Below, piece after piece: positions 24,275 to 36,403 of a DNA stretch of 64,000 bases; within the stretch, counting starts at the first letter, position 1, and each line of letters starts with the position of its first letter. The DNA lies in the NCBI GenBank assembly GCA_008933995.1, contig WARS01000014.1, positions 7,115,192-7,179,191 of the forward strand, read 5' to 3'. The notes under the pieces were generated by a model. It had not been told where the DNA came from. It searched no databases and saw only the letters and a program-made list of their open reading frames with translations. The stretch is from Datnioides undecimradiatus. Taxonomy: Eukaryota > Chordata > Actinopteri > Lobotiformes > Datnioididae. A program made the translations under genes and the position numbers.

Positions 24275-24775
24275 TTTTTTTTTTGAGCTTTCTTTTTATT
24301 GGTGTTTTCATGCGACAAGACAAAGTTCAGGGACTGAAATGGGCCACAGATTGACAGCGGGTTACATTCCAGAGTAGATAGTGCATTTTTCCCCAGTGTT
24401 CTGTATATTGATTAGATTGTAGTCTTAAAGAAAAGGTCAGTTTCTCCATACTGTTTGTCCCATCCACAACTGCAGTCCTTCAATGTTTGGTTGGTCCGCA
24501 ACCAAAAGGATTTCATGAAGATATTTATCCTGGGCCACGAGATTGTCCAATCAACATCCATCCCAAGAATGTTACTTATTTCTTTTGCTATACGCTGCCA
24601 AAATGGCCTAATTAGAGAGCAGCCCCCAAAACACATGAAAGTGGTCTGCCATTGATTCACCACACTCCCTCCCATCCCCAAGAACCCTGCTGTAGAAACT
24701 TCAATTTTGGAGTCACAAAGAAACAAATTATGTTCTTGTGTTCTCGCCAGGACCTGGAGTTGGTCTTTTTAACCT
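24275..24775 (-). mobile_element. 5'-truncated L1-like LINE fragment with poly(A) tail
   Basis: On the minus strand a frame of about 104 codons (24412-24726) includes TTFMCFGGCSLIRPFWQRIA followed by KEISNILGMDVDW. This resembles the region near the C-terminus of L1-clade ORF2, where zinc-knuckle-like remnants precede a (V/L)IxPFWxxI-type motif. The frame is followed by a short 3' region with aataaa (24295-24300) and ten As (24275-24284) in the sense direction. A stop lies just upstream of the frame. No reverse transcriptase or endonuclease domain is present, and I saw no target-site duplication. It is an old dead-on-arrival insertion. Confidence 0.6.
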
Positions 24776-25440
24776 GATTTTCCCAAAGGTTATACATATA
24801 TGCACATGAGAAGTATGACATATAAGAGGAGCAACATAAAGGGGAATTTTGGTACTTTTCACCCTGAACACTGCCTTTTTTGTTTTGGTGTCTGGGGACA
24901 ACAGTGGTTGAAACTGGTCCAGCGTTAATTAGCTGTCAGCCGGGGAGCAGGCTACGGTGCGCAGTACGGGGGGACTACACCCAGCTGATGTAGAATGTAG
25001 AATACAGAATGCAGTGGTGTAAAACACAGAAGCTCTTAAGTTAAAACTGCAAATTGAAGCAGTCTTGGTGATTTCTACTGTATACTCCTCTACAAACCCT
25101 GCCCACGTCCGGTACACGTGTGATATTACATAAAGCATCTCTGCATTACAGCTCTAGTGTTTAAACCCTGCTGAGAACAGCGTTAGGCCCCTTGTGGAGT
25201 TCAGCGTGGATGCTGGACGTGGACTGTTACCACTAGAAGTCAGTGTAAACATGTCTTAGCTCCGCGTGAAACGTGTCAGGCGTAATTTGTGTCGAGTTAG
25301 GTCACCTCCGAAGATTTAAGGGCTTCATTTGCATCGGTTTGCGGCGCCCAAATTTACAAGCGCGCGCTTAATTGGTTACATTTATAGATTTGGCAATATG
25401 CATTAAGTCATACAGAGGCAGGGGAGATTTACTGTCGTAT
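24776..25440. other. Non-coding, no gene seen
   Basis: Intron-like sequence. The last part, about 25255-25390, has higher CpG content and TAAT-type motifs and is listed as a candidate regulatory element. Confidence 0.5.
25255..25390. promoter_or_regulatory. Candidate conserved non-coding element
   Basis: A non-repetitive segment with several CpGs embedded in AT-rich motifs, such as ggcgtaatttgtgtcgag, taggtcacc (nuclear-receptor-like half site) and gcgcgcttaattggttac. The texture differs from the decayed repeats around it. Conservation cannot be tested from one sequence. Confidence 0.2.
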
Positions 25441-25667
25441 CACACACACACACACACCTCAGCAGATTTATTGCGCACACAATCACTCACGCTCGCAAAT
25501 GATTTAGTACACACTCATGTCTCTCACTACGTCTCTCTCTCTCTCAAACACACACACACACACAGTCATTTTAACTGTCACTGTGTATGTGCGTGCGAGC
25601 GTGTTTCAGCGTGCTTTCATGTTTGCATGAGTATGAAAGAGACTATCAGGTTTGAATATAATTGGGG

Positions 25668-25670
<3 letters not shown>

Positions 25671-25719
<49 letters not shown>
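25671..25719. repeat. (TG)24 microsatellite
   Basis: A 49-bp uninterrupted TG array, tied with that at 43499 as the longest perfect dinucleotide array in the window. Confidence 0.95.
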
Positions 25720-25724
<5 letters not shown>

Positions 25725-27664
25725 TAAGTAATGAATGGACCAGCCTGACTTGGTGCTTGTAAATTAATGAGCTGACACAAATTGAAGGTGTGAGTGCAGT
25801 CCATTCAACACCTAACACAGAGGATCACACACTTTACAAACACACACACACACACAAGCACTCACACACAAACACACACACACACACACACTTTAAAAAC
25901 CGTATAAACACACACACAGAGATGCACTCAGGGCATTACATTAATAGAAAATCACATTAGTTTGGTCTGCTGGACTAATGCCTTTTGTTTTAGACAATGT
26001 TTAACACAGGTCAGACACACACACACACACACACACCAAACACATTAGAGCGTCTGAGCCATATGTAGCTGCAGGTCAGAACCAAAGCAAACTCCCAATA
26101 ATTCATTCATCACCGCTTCTACACGTGCTTGCGCATGTGTATTAATTGCATAGGTGACTGTATGTGCATGGGTGGGTGTGTGTGTGTGTGTTTGTAAGCC
26201 CACCGTATGCTCCTGCGTTGTTGCGCGGCACACGCGCGTGTGTGTGTGTACATACGTACGGCCGAGTGCAGCTGCGTGTGTCTGCAGACATATTAAATGT
26301 GTGGGCGAAGTGTTAGCATGGGCAAATATATCATTCCCGTCAGCTCTATCTGCATATGGATGCTCCCAAACAGCCCGGTGAAAAATAACCTAGATAATAG
26401 CAAAGTTTCACGGTCTGGAAAAGTGCACAGAGTTTCTGGGCGGAACACATGCACGCTCACACGCACACACACGCACACACAGCGGTGAACCTAAATACTG
26501 CTTTTTTCCCCTTTGGCAGATACAATTTTATCTTCAAAGTTTCTCCAAACCTGCAAATATTCTTTCCTCTCCCCGCGATGTTGATCTTTGCAGACACATA
26601 TATATTTATGTATCCATATAATAGATGTGAGTGTTGTAACAGTGCGACGAAAATGAAATTGGCAAGGATTTAGATGTCAAACTCATGTCATTTAGTGTCA
26701 GGTGTTAATTGCATAACTGCTTCCAAAAAGCAGAATTACTCCGCTCCGTCTGCCTTGTTTCAGTCTGTTGGTGCCAACCATAATTAAATGAGGGCTGCTA
26801 GAATGTCTACTTACGGTGTCTGAGGGAGGGGGAAAGCATTTCCTGTTAAATAATCATGCTTTTCACATTCTTTCCTGGTAGGATAACCTCAGCTTTATTC
26901 GAGAATCACGCATCAAACCTGCTATGACCGTCAAGTCTCTGCCTTTCAGTATCCAGCGCCTGAAGCTTGCTACAGGAGCTACAGGATCCGTGTCTCTTGA
27001 TTTTAGGCTGAAAATGCTACTAAGCCGTGATGAATGCATCCAAAGGGACAAACTCTAAATGTTTCACACAGTTTGACTGTATATCGAAAGTAAATCCTCA
27101 CAACTGTCATTTGATTGTAGTTGGTAGCTACAGTAGAAAAATACAGCCATTAAAACATAAGTGAGTTTTTTCTCAAAGGCGACTTACTGTAGCGACATGA
27201 ATAGAATCTAATGGTGACATTTCAATAAATAATACATATCTTTTTGTGTTTAGGTTATCATATTTATGGATAGGTTTGCACAGGGAGCAGCATATTTAGC
27301 TCAGGCCTGTCACTCAAACATAAAGCCCCTCAGAGCCCCCCGGCCTGTCTGCACGCCTGCCACAATCCCCTGCACTACCACCACAGCTGCTGCTACACAC
27401 AGCTGACCTGACCTCCCCGCGACACCCAACGCACACACACATACACTCACACGCAGGTAATGATCCCGACATTCACAAACACGCTCAAACACACACGCCA
27501 ACAAAAAGACAAAAAACAAAAATCAGAGCAAGAGAGCCGATGCACAACATATAAAACAGGTCGCAATCTGTAGAAGATACAGCAAGTGCACACGCACACA
27601 CACACGCACACACACATGGTGAACATGCACAAGTCTATCAGCCAGCAGGGGCACTTACACTCAG

Positions 27665-27856
27665 GTGAGAAGGAAAGGAATAGAGGGAAGGAAAGGAAAA
27701 CAAAACAGAGAAGAAGGGTGAGAGGCAAGATTAGAATGAGAGAGAGAGAGAGGGAGGAGAGAGAGAGGAGAGAGAGAGAGGGGGGGAGAGAGAGAGAGGG
27801 AGAGAGAGGGAGAGAGAGAGGGAGAGAGAGAGGGAGAGAGAGAGAGAGAGAGAGAG
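27665..27856. repeat. Polypurine tract with long (GA)n core
   Basis: Purine-rich from 27665. From 27738 to 27856 it is almost pure GA, with occasional GG and a G6 interruption near 27780. The 100- and 139-codon frames across it are artefacts. Confidence 0.9.
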
Positions 27857-27996
27857 CTCCCACCATTTGGCCCAGTGTTTTGTGCTGATGTTCAATTTCA
27901 GCACACAGTCGACTTGATGGTTACTTTTTTTCTCTGAACACATTTTATGAGAATAGGCTTTAGCTTGGATAGAGCTCCATATATATGGTGAGACTG

Positions 27997-28040
<44 letters not shown>

Positions 28041-28365
28041 TGCGCATGTGCGGGTGTGCGTGGTGAAAAAGAGAGAGACGGAGTGTGTTTGCCATTTTCA
28101 AAATGACTCCTCAAAATGAGTTGCACTCCTGCACAAACCAGTGGGGTCTACGCTACACACACAAACACACCCACCCCACACACAGACACACGCGCCCACA
28201 CACACACACACACACACACCCACACACCCACACACACCAAAGCAATCTATTTTGTGAGCTATATGAATATGGTAATGCATGTGTGGGTTATGGCCTTCAT
28301 TCAATGCAATGGAGTTACAACAGCATCTATCAGCATACAGGGCTTGTAGTGCCACAGCACACATG

Positions 28366-28400
<35 letters not shown>

Positions 28401-28480
28401 CATGCACACAAATAGCCCATACCCAAAGTAAAATGCTCAACTTCATATTAACACACACACACAGAGGCCAGCGTCAGTGC

Positions 28481-31400
28481 TGAATAAATGGAGTTGACCA
28501 CAATCTGCCCTCTGTCTGATGCTCCCAAACAGACTGAAATGTATTCACCCTCACGCGAGGAAACACGGGCTCACACCCACAAACAAACACGCGCGCTCCT
28601 CACACGCGCTGACGTGCACTAAGTACCTCGCTGTCCTTTCAAACAACCCGTGGTGTCGAACAAAAGAAAGAATCGAGCGGGGCTTATTAAAACTGAAACT
28701 GCTGCTGCGACAAACATCATTTAACTGAATCTGTGCATTGTAGCGATGATGAGTGTGTGTTTGTATGGACACTCTGACAAAGTGACAGTAATAACAAAAT
28801 CACGGTGTTCAATACAGCTCTGGAGTGTCATGTGACTGGCAGCCAGATGGCATCTGAGGTGTTTCCTCCATCACCTTTTATCGGTGCTGCAGGGAACACA
28901 TGGAGAATTAAGAAACTTGGGTACAAGTGGTAAAAGGTGGGTTAGCCATGACCTCTATACACCATCAAAGCTAATTACTGCCAAGATACATACAACATCT
29001 TAAGATCCATCCATCCACACTCTTTATTGTCTTAATACAGATATTCCTCATGGTGGATTCACCATTCTGCAGCAAACAACAGTTACACTGAGCCGTGTGG
29101 CTTAAAGTGTCCCCTATTCCCACAGAGCACCATCCTGTCTGTGCCCATTGGTAAATATCTTGGCACACAAGCTCAGACTTTGGCTCAAAGCAGGAAACGG
29201 TACAGAAAGAGATGTGACTGCTTCATTGTAACAGTATGAGGATCAGAACCTGGAGCACCACACTGGTGTGTGGGGGGGGGTTCCTCCAGTGTAGCTCCAA
29301 ACATGAGCAGGGATCTGGACCAGAACACGAAGGCATCACAGACTTCAGCCTCTCGAGTTAAGCACCAGCAACAGTGTTGGGAATCGAACACGGTCAGTTT
29401 AACTTCAGTTCTTTCTTCAATATCAACTTATTACAGGTCATCATGAATGAACGGTACGATATGACCAACAAAACCTCAGATTTCTAGGTGTACTATTTGA
29501 AGAAACTCTAAGAAACAGCTTTTACACTGCGTTTCCAAAGTCAAACGTAAATCTTGTTTATCATTGGTGCTATCTGTATGTATCATATTTCACTAAGCAT
29601 GAATAATACATGCAATCAGGTGTAAACATCCTGCCCTGTTTTGAGGGAAATGTAGCGGCGACCAAATTAAGGCTGCCATTAGCATAATGGGGGAATGGTG
29701 CTGACTGGTCCCAACATTAACGACGTACTTCGTTCATCAGAGAGAGTTCAGAGTTTGTTTCATGCGGAAGAAGTCAGCAGTGAATTGAGACTCCACACTG
29801 TAATTATGGGAACAAGAGCGTTTCTTGGAGACAGGGTTGAAACCTACGGTGCAGTGTGTTGTGGACTGTCCGTGCTGAATAGATAATTAGCATAAATAAA
29901 GACGAAACGTTCGGTCGATCAACCTGGACCCATTTGATGTACGTCTTGATCCGTTTGTACTTCCTAGTTTCAGGTATGTGGGTTTAAAGGCACGTTTCCA
30001 TGACCACTGTTTGACCCTGCAGCCCAGCTGACTGAGCGGTGTGTTTAGAGGAACAGTTAACTGGTGGGTGCAGGTTTGGTGGCGACACAACCCATCAAAC
30101 TTCATTTTCTCCTTCCTTTTTAAAAAGAAGTGTCCTCCCTCACTGGACACTTTTATAGCGGCGGTGGCGGCCGACCCTCACACTTCAAGTTTTCAAGTTG
30201 AAAATGAATTTTGAGAGAGTATTTAAAGCAAACTGAACAAAGTTTCTTCCTCCAAACAGTCGAAATAATAGGTTTATTGCATGTATCAGACATTTAGACT
30301 CTGGTGTAGCTGTTTCATTTCACTGAGGTGAGCCGGCGACCTCAGTTTCCTCTGAGAGGAAGCGTTTGTGGCCCGAGCTGCTTTGGACTTTTCCTATCAG
30401 CAGATTGTGAGTGTCCTGGAGCAGAGCGGCCTATCTCCAAGAGAAAAGGGGAAAAAAAAAAAAAAGCTTTGATTTGATTGGTCAGGCTGGAGGCCAGGCT
30501 CACCACAGTCACATTACCATTTCCAAGTGTGTTATAGTTGCTCTGCCGTGTGCCTCTCCGACCGTTCACTGCGCTCCAGCCACGAGCCGCTGATTCATGC
30601 AAAACATCCTGAGCGTGTCAGTCTGGTCTAAAATTGGTGAAATATTTTTTTTTTTTTGTTTTTTTTTTTAAAAAGCGGTTGCTGGCTTTTGTGTATCAGG
30701 CCATGAAAGGGAAAGACAAGCGTGGAGGCCTGTAAGTGAAAAGACGGAGGATGTGTGAAGCAGAAGAAGAAGAGAAAGGAAGGCAAGAACAGGAAATGGA
30801 GCAGTAGGTCCGGGAAGAAGTGCCTAATGAGAAATAATGTGCCCCATTTTTCTGAGAAGCTAAAACACACGGGTCCTCTTATTAACCATAATAACTCATG
30901 AAGAGGTGTGTGTATGTATATATATGGATGGATGGATGGACAGATAGTGGGAGGGACTGATAGAAGATGGAGAGGTGGAACAAAGGAGGAGAGCCGTGTT
31001 TCAGTAGGTGATAATTTCCCTCATCACGTTGCTTCTCACCGAGTAATGACGGAGGAGACAGCGGAGGAAGGGAAGAGGAAGAAGAGAAAGGAAAAAGTTG
31101 TCTTTCCAAACAGACATGAATCAGCGGCGCGTTGAACGTGGCACCCGCCCTGTATTTCCGCTCACAAATGAGTTGAAGGAGGAGATGGCTGATGATCGAC
31201 TGGCGACGTCAGAAGATCAGACCTCCCGTTAAACCGAATGCCTCCAGGTGTAAACTGCATTAGCTTAAGCTGCGAGTGGAACAGCATCCTCTTCATGTTG
31301 TCCGTACCTACGCCTGCGCCATTAACGAGGGTGAGAGTAAAAGTGGGGACAGAGATCTTCATAAAACACAGATTAATTCATTAATTAGCGTTGATCGTTA

Positions 31401-31619
31401 AACGGGAATCCAATCTTACTGGACAGGTTTACACGCAGGACAGGGATGATGCGTTTTATGCTTTTATCGCGTGTTGAACTCACTGTCTGCTGGATCTAAT
31501 GGATTATTTTCTGTATTTTCATTTTTATTTCAGATTTTTGCAGACATCAGGACGAGGAACCAGTGTTGCTAGTCAGTACTTTCGTTGCTGTTGACAAATC
31601 AGTTAAATATCGCATGTTT
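28481..31619. other. Non-coding, no gene seen
   Basis: Mixed sequence with a G8 run at 29272-29279, A13 at 30452-30464, a T-rich run at 30643-30669, a GGAT tetranucleotide run at 30925-30940 and purine-rich stretches at 30740-30800 and 31050-31100. Short frames on both strands lack domains. Confidence 0.5.
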
Positions 31620-32080
31620 ATAGGTGATCGCTGCATCCCCGCTGCTGCTTCATTTTGCGGTAAACAGAAGAGTTATGGTTCCATCTTTGTTCACAGCTAA
31701 AAGACAAGCCCAGACAGCTTCCTCCAAACAGGCCAAGCCGCGGGAAAGACGGGGCCTCATCCCGCCGACAGACTCGACGACTTGTGCGAGCAAAAGTAGA
31801 TTTTAAAGATTCAGTACTTGATTAAACAACTTGCCGGGGTGGAAATGCTTCCAATGCTCCATCAAAGCGACAGGCAAGAGAAAACTCCGCTCCGAACGAA
31901 TTTCACAAAGTCTCCTCTGAGCGCAGCCAAACAACTTTCAAGCTCTAAAAACACCGTCCTCTGTCTTTGTGCCGCTACGCGTCGTGTTGTGTGCGCCCGC
32001 GCGCGTGTGTGTGTATTTATATATACGCGTCTGCTGCCCTCTCCATTTGTCACTGTGTCGATGGAGCGTGCGGCACAGTC
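31620..32080 (-). promoter_or_regulatory. CpG-dense block with TATA-like motif; possible promoter or first exon
   Basis: This roughly 460-bp block has visibly more CpGs than its surroundings (for example ccgcgggaaagacgg, ctacgcgtcgtg, cgcccgcgcgcgtg). A TATA-like string, tatatataaata on the minus strand, lies at 32014-32025, with CpG-rich sequence downstream in the IL1RAPL2 direction. That would fit a start near 31985-31995, but no splice donor or coding start can be tied to IL1RAPL2, and the adjacent (GT) run makes TA-rich strings less informative. Speculative. Confidence 0.25.
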
Positions 32081-32123
32081 ACTCCCGCATTTGTCAGTCC
32101 TCTAGTGTGATATGCACGCACAA

Positions 32124-32125
<2 letters not shown>

Positions 32126-32156
<31 letters not shown>
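32126..32156. repeat. (AC)15 microsatellite
   Basis: About 15 uninterrupted AC units. Confidence 0.92.
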
Positions 32157-32158
<2 letters not shown>

Positions 32159-33094
32159 GTCCCCTTTGCTTTCTTCCTGCCTGTCATTAATAAAGAGAAG
32201 TTGCTGCACACCTGTTCACTGACAGCACCCTGCAGAGGGAGGGAGGGATTGAGGAAAGGTGGGGTTGAGGGGGCTGGGTGGTGGTGGGGGAACTTGGTAA
32301 AAGTGTGAGAGTGTGTGACAAAGGTACGTTTTGACAAAGGTAAAGGTGGGATGCAATGTTTGTGTGCGAAAAAGACGAAAAGTGCAGGATTAATACGTGA
32401 GAAAGGAGCCACTTGAATAATTCAAAGTTGCTGGAGATATGTTGGCAGCTTCATCAGAAGCTCTTCAGCTTGCCAGACCAGAGCTCCACACTGCGTCCTT
32501 GCTGTCCGGCCCTCACCATCTAGATTTTGATCACAGTTCGCTCGGCTCAGTCTCTTTAGTTTCCACCGTGTTTGCACAGAAACAAGCTTCAGGGGGTTCG
32601 TGTGGATCTGGTTCCCTGCCTCTCAGGCTACATAGAAGCTGCTCCAACCATCTGATGGGGGGTGTTGTCTGAAAAAGTACTTTGACCCCCTCCAGTTGGA
32701 ATATCTGTATTTACATTTATACTGAATATTTTTTCTCAGAATGATGCAAAAATTTGTTAAAACACAACAATAATTAAACTGAATTAGATTTTTTGGAATT
32801 AATAAAACAACAGGTAACAATGAACTTGGAAAATGAAAATCCCAGACACTGATTCTACTACAATGTTACATTTGCTCACCAGCTGAACAATTTGAAGGAC
32901 TGATCAAATCCCAGATGATTTTCAGCTGAATCTGCAATTTTCTTTATTGATTTCTAGATTTGTCTCTTCAGCTGTTTTGGTTTTTACGGCAGGCAGCTCA
33001 GTTGCTTTGGCACATGCTCTACATGGTGTTGTTTTAGTGGCTAATTTAGATACAAACCCAACCCTAAAACACAAAAAACAGACCTTGTAGTAGT
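32157..33094. other. Non-coding, no gene seen
   Basis: A G-rich stretch at 32231-32300 is followed by AT-rich DNA at 32690-32830. The last 150 bp may belong to the family B repeat that starts clearly at 33095. Confidence 0.5.
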
Positions 33095-33240
33095 AAGTTA
33101 GCAATTAGCTGGTGAACGTGGTGGACGTTCGGCAGCTGTACAGCTCTGTCCCTAAAGAGGAGATCAAAAAACAAAGCGCTGAGTGTGAATCCTGGACGCA
33201 GACTCGACTCCAAATGAATAAAGTTGCTCTGAGACAATCA
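33095..33240 (+). repeat. Family B dispersed repeat
   Basis: Contains gttagcaattagctggtgaa, gtggtggacgttcggcagct, gtgtgaatcctggac and actcgactccaaatgaataa followed by agttgctctg. It matches the family seen at 124, 15052 (minus) and 49745. Non-coding. Confidence 0.6.
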
Positions 33241-34737
33241 GTCATTCAGATGCAGATGAAGATCAACTGTCAGTACTTTCAAACTCACCGCTGTTCTCCC
33301 ACAGTATCAGTGATCCACGTGGGCCACGTGTCACACAAGCGCTGCAGCTCTGTCCGACATCATGTCTGATAAACCCGTGACTCCATATCTATCTGCTGAA
33401 GACCCTCGCTTTAACAGAAGGCTGCACATGCCAGGACTGAAAAGAGACAAGCGCCCTGCCTGGGAGTCGTTTTGTCTGATGGCGGCGGAGAGTTTTCATC
33501 TGGATGTGAGAGAGGACGCGGGAAAAAGGAGACAACGGCGAGAACAAAGAGCTTCTCACAACACAACTTTTGGAAGTCATTCACAGCTTTATGATGGCGC
33601 AGAGATTGCGAGAGCCAATGAAGTTGCTGTATGCAGAGCCGGTGGAATAATGAACTCCTCCACCTGTCACACGCTGCTGACAGGCTGCTGGCAGCTTCAC
33701 TTTCCTCCTCTCTCCATCTCTGCTCCTCCTTCAATCTCCAGATCTCCTCTCTGCGTCTTCCTCTCACTCCTCCTCCTCCTGCTGTACCAACCCACCGCTC
33801 GTTCTCCATCATCACTTCTTTCTTCTCTCTCTTTCCTCTCTCTCTCTGTCTGCCAGCCTCTCTACCTGTCTATCTACTGAATATTTCATATCAACCACGG
33901 TGGAATTGCTGAGCGGCAGCAGAAGCGGCCCGGGGAACACGACTTAATCTGACGCAAAACTCCGGCACATGTCATGTCGCGTGTGAGCTGCCGATGCCTT
34001 GAGAGAATTAAGAAAACGCAAACCGAGATTGGCAGACTGTCAATAAAAGTGTACATTTCTGATTTGAGTGACTCTCCGTGGCGCTATCTTATGTTCCTAC
34101 ACTGCGAGTTTGACGCTGTCAGCCTCAAGGCTCGGTCTAATCCTGGAACAGACTGAGAAATCTGCTACGAGGACACTGGGTCGTGTAGAGATCAGAGTGA
34201 AGGCCGCTGGGTTTATTTTCAGGACCACAAAAGAAGAGCGCACGAGAGGGAGAAAGGATGGGAATATTGAGTGAAAGAAGAAAAGAGGTTCGCTGGGGAA
34301 GGCCGGTATACATCAAGGTGTTTTGAGCAGTGGAAGCGTTGGAAATATCAGTCCGCGCTCTGAGTGCTTCTGTGCAAATATCCTTCACAAGATGTGGAGA
34401 AATGCTCCGAAATGCATCTCGACAACACTTGAAAATGTTTCGGGTTCGGGTTAAATGTGAAGAAGAGGTCCCTGCGGAAGTAAACAACACAGCCTGTAAA
34501 CACATCTGGTTTTTTTGTGTGTGTCTGTGTGTGTGTGTTTGTCAGACGCGAAGAAGACAGAACTTGGTGTACCTTTGGCAGGCGTCAGGTGACCGTAGGT
34601 TTCCTGCGCGAGGGTATTTATGCCAGGCCTTCTGAAGTCTGAAGGGGAGAGGTGGGGGGATACTGTGCCACCAAACCTGGCAACCTGACTCTAGTGCGGT
34701 CACCTTGATCACCTGCTGCTACCCCAACAGTCACCCC

Positions 34738-34739
<2 letters not shown>
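33241..34739. other. Non-coding; pyrimidine-rich tract and CpG-richer DNA
   Basis: A C/T-rich tract occupies 33700-33880. The longest open frame of the window (33362-33880, plus, 172 codons) runs through it and looks like chance (see rejected items). From 33880 to 34330 CpGs are more frequent, with no recognisable coding exon. Confidence 0.45.

Positions 34740-34778
<39 letters not shown>
34740..34778. repeat. (AC)19 microsatellite
   Basis: A 39-bp perfect AC array. Confidence 0.95.
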
Positions 34779-34779
<1 letters not shown>

Positions 34780-36403
34780 CTGACAGGGAGATTATGAGAA
34801 GTTCTCCATCCTTACTTGAGCCACTTTTCCATTTTATGCTACTTTAGCACAACAAAACCAAAGGCAAACTCTTGCTCCAACAACATTGAAACCCCGTTTA
34901 ATGTTTTCCATGTCTCTGGGTTGCCTGCAGTTCCACCAAAGTATGATTTTATCACTAACCTTCACTGAAATGGCCAAAAAGAAGTCGAATCAACCAACAT
35001 GTCACAACAAATTAAGCTGTGAGAGAAGAAAAAGCTAAATACTCCAAATATGTAAAGAAGAACATTATTTGTCCTCCTGCAAACTTCATAAAGGATCTGG
35101 TGACCCCTCCAGATTTACCCTGGGATGCTTCCTCAGCTTGGGACCCTTTGGACTACTCTGTCTGCATATAAGGCAGCTGTAGTTGCAGCAGTATTGAGAG
35201 TCTAATTACATGATATGACTCACAGGGGCAGAGTTCCCGTGTAAAGAGTGTTTTTAATACTTTAAGCACACTTTGCCGATCATGCTTCCGTAGCCATGCT
35301 CACAAACGATTCGGCTCGCGGGGCATTAATGAACCGCACTGCTTAAAGTAAAAGGACGTGAACGCTTCTACCACCGCTCGCGCTCGTGTCTGTTGTCACC
35401 GGATGGGAAATTGAATGAAGGCAGCTAATTTATCCTGCGTTCACTCAGATAGAGTCATTGCGCCGTTCCATAAATAGCACTTACGCTGTCACAAGCCTTT
35501 CACGTCGCGGCGCGCTGCCGCACATTCCCATTGTTCTTTAATGAGATGCATGTAATTGACAGTACAAGTGTTTAATAACTCATGTACTCATTACGGGCCG
35601 TGTTTGTTTGTCTGCATACCTACTTGATGTAATTAATATGACAAGGGATTCGATTAGGAAGCGCACGGGTGAGGAAGAGGAGAGCTCATTGGCTGGTAGA
35701 GGACGGATGAGGGTCAGCTGGAGTTCAGCAGCAGGCGGCGCCCCGGAGTTGGTATCCTAAAGCGACGTCAGTGAGACTGACTGGTTATTTGGAGGATAAA
35801 AGAAGGGGTATTTGATGATAAAGTGGCAAATTATGAAAGGATTAGACAGAGGAGTCAACCTGATTAATGTACTCACTCTCGCTGCTTCACCTCCTACTAA
35901 TGTCTGTCTGAGGTTCACATTCGCTGGAGACAAACTTAAAATTCCCCTTGAAAACCCGCCCTGAGCTGGCTAGGAGATACACTCCCCGACTTGTTTGTTG
36001 ACTCACAGTTAGAGTGGAGAAAACTTTGCTCCTGGAACACTTCCAGTGTATTTTTCTTTAGGGCACAGCTGCTGTCAGGTTGTTGGCTTGTATCATCTCC
36101 TCTGAAAATCCTCACGCTCGAGGCTCCGACTATTAAACGTTCGGCTGAAATTGTTTATTTGATGTGAGTGAAGTGATGGAGAATGCAGATTCATGGTGGC
36201 TGATGATGACTCGCCGCTGGACTTCAAAGCTCTTTGATTAGAGGCAAACATTCAAAAGTGACATCCCAGTATCATTAAAGCTGCTACAATAAGATATAAG
36301 ACATTAACTGTTTAATGTCTGCAGTGGAAGCGTATCATATGAAATAGCAGCTAAGCTGAATACTATTCCACTGATAAGATTCAACGCCGACGGCAACTAA
36401 TGC
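34779..36403. other. Non-coding, no gene seen
   Basis: Apart from the enhancer-like segment at 35270-35665, this is ordinary intron-like sequence with no recognised repeats or exons. Confidence 0.5.
35270..35665. promoter_or_regulatory. Candidate conserved non-coding element (enhancer-like)
   Basis: A repeat-free stretch dense in developmental transcription-factor-like words: cccattgttctttaatgaga (SOX-like cattgtt beside a TAAT core), gatgcatgtaattgacagta (octamer-like, homeodomain and TGACAG MEIS/TGIF-like) and gatgtaattaatatgac. CpGs such as cacgtcgcggcgcgctgcc are retained nearby. No open frame of note. The function is inferred from motif density only. Confidence 0.3.

Larger units (their letters stand above)
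25441..28480. repeat. Microsatellite cluster
   Basis: Within 3 kb there are more than ten CA/GT arrays on alternating strands and one long GA array. Main arrays: CA 25441-25457 and 25549-25564, GT 25671-25719, CA 25840-25892 and 26014-26035, CA 27596-27617, GA 27738-27856, GT 28000-28038, CA 28155-28238 and 28367-28399. All open frames in the block are His/Thr or Val/Cys translations of these repeats. Confidence 0.9.

Noticed and set aside
27310-27519. Minus-strand frame starting with a hydrophobic stretch, considered as the missing signal-peptide exon
   Set aside because: It begins with TTG rather than ATG, the sequence is driven by CA-type repeats, and it does not lead into a donor compatible with phase 1.
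27447-28126. Frames of 100-139 codons rich in Ser-Leu or Arg-Glu
   Set aside because: They are translations of the (GA)n array.
33362-33880. Longest open frame in the window (172 codons, plus strand)
   Set aside because: Its second half is a translation of a C/T-rich tract (Ser/Leu/Pro rich), the first half matches no family I know, the opposite strand is open over the same bases, and no promoter or splice context is visible.
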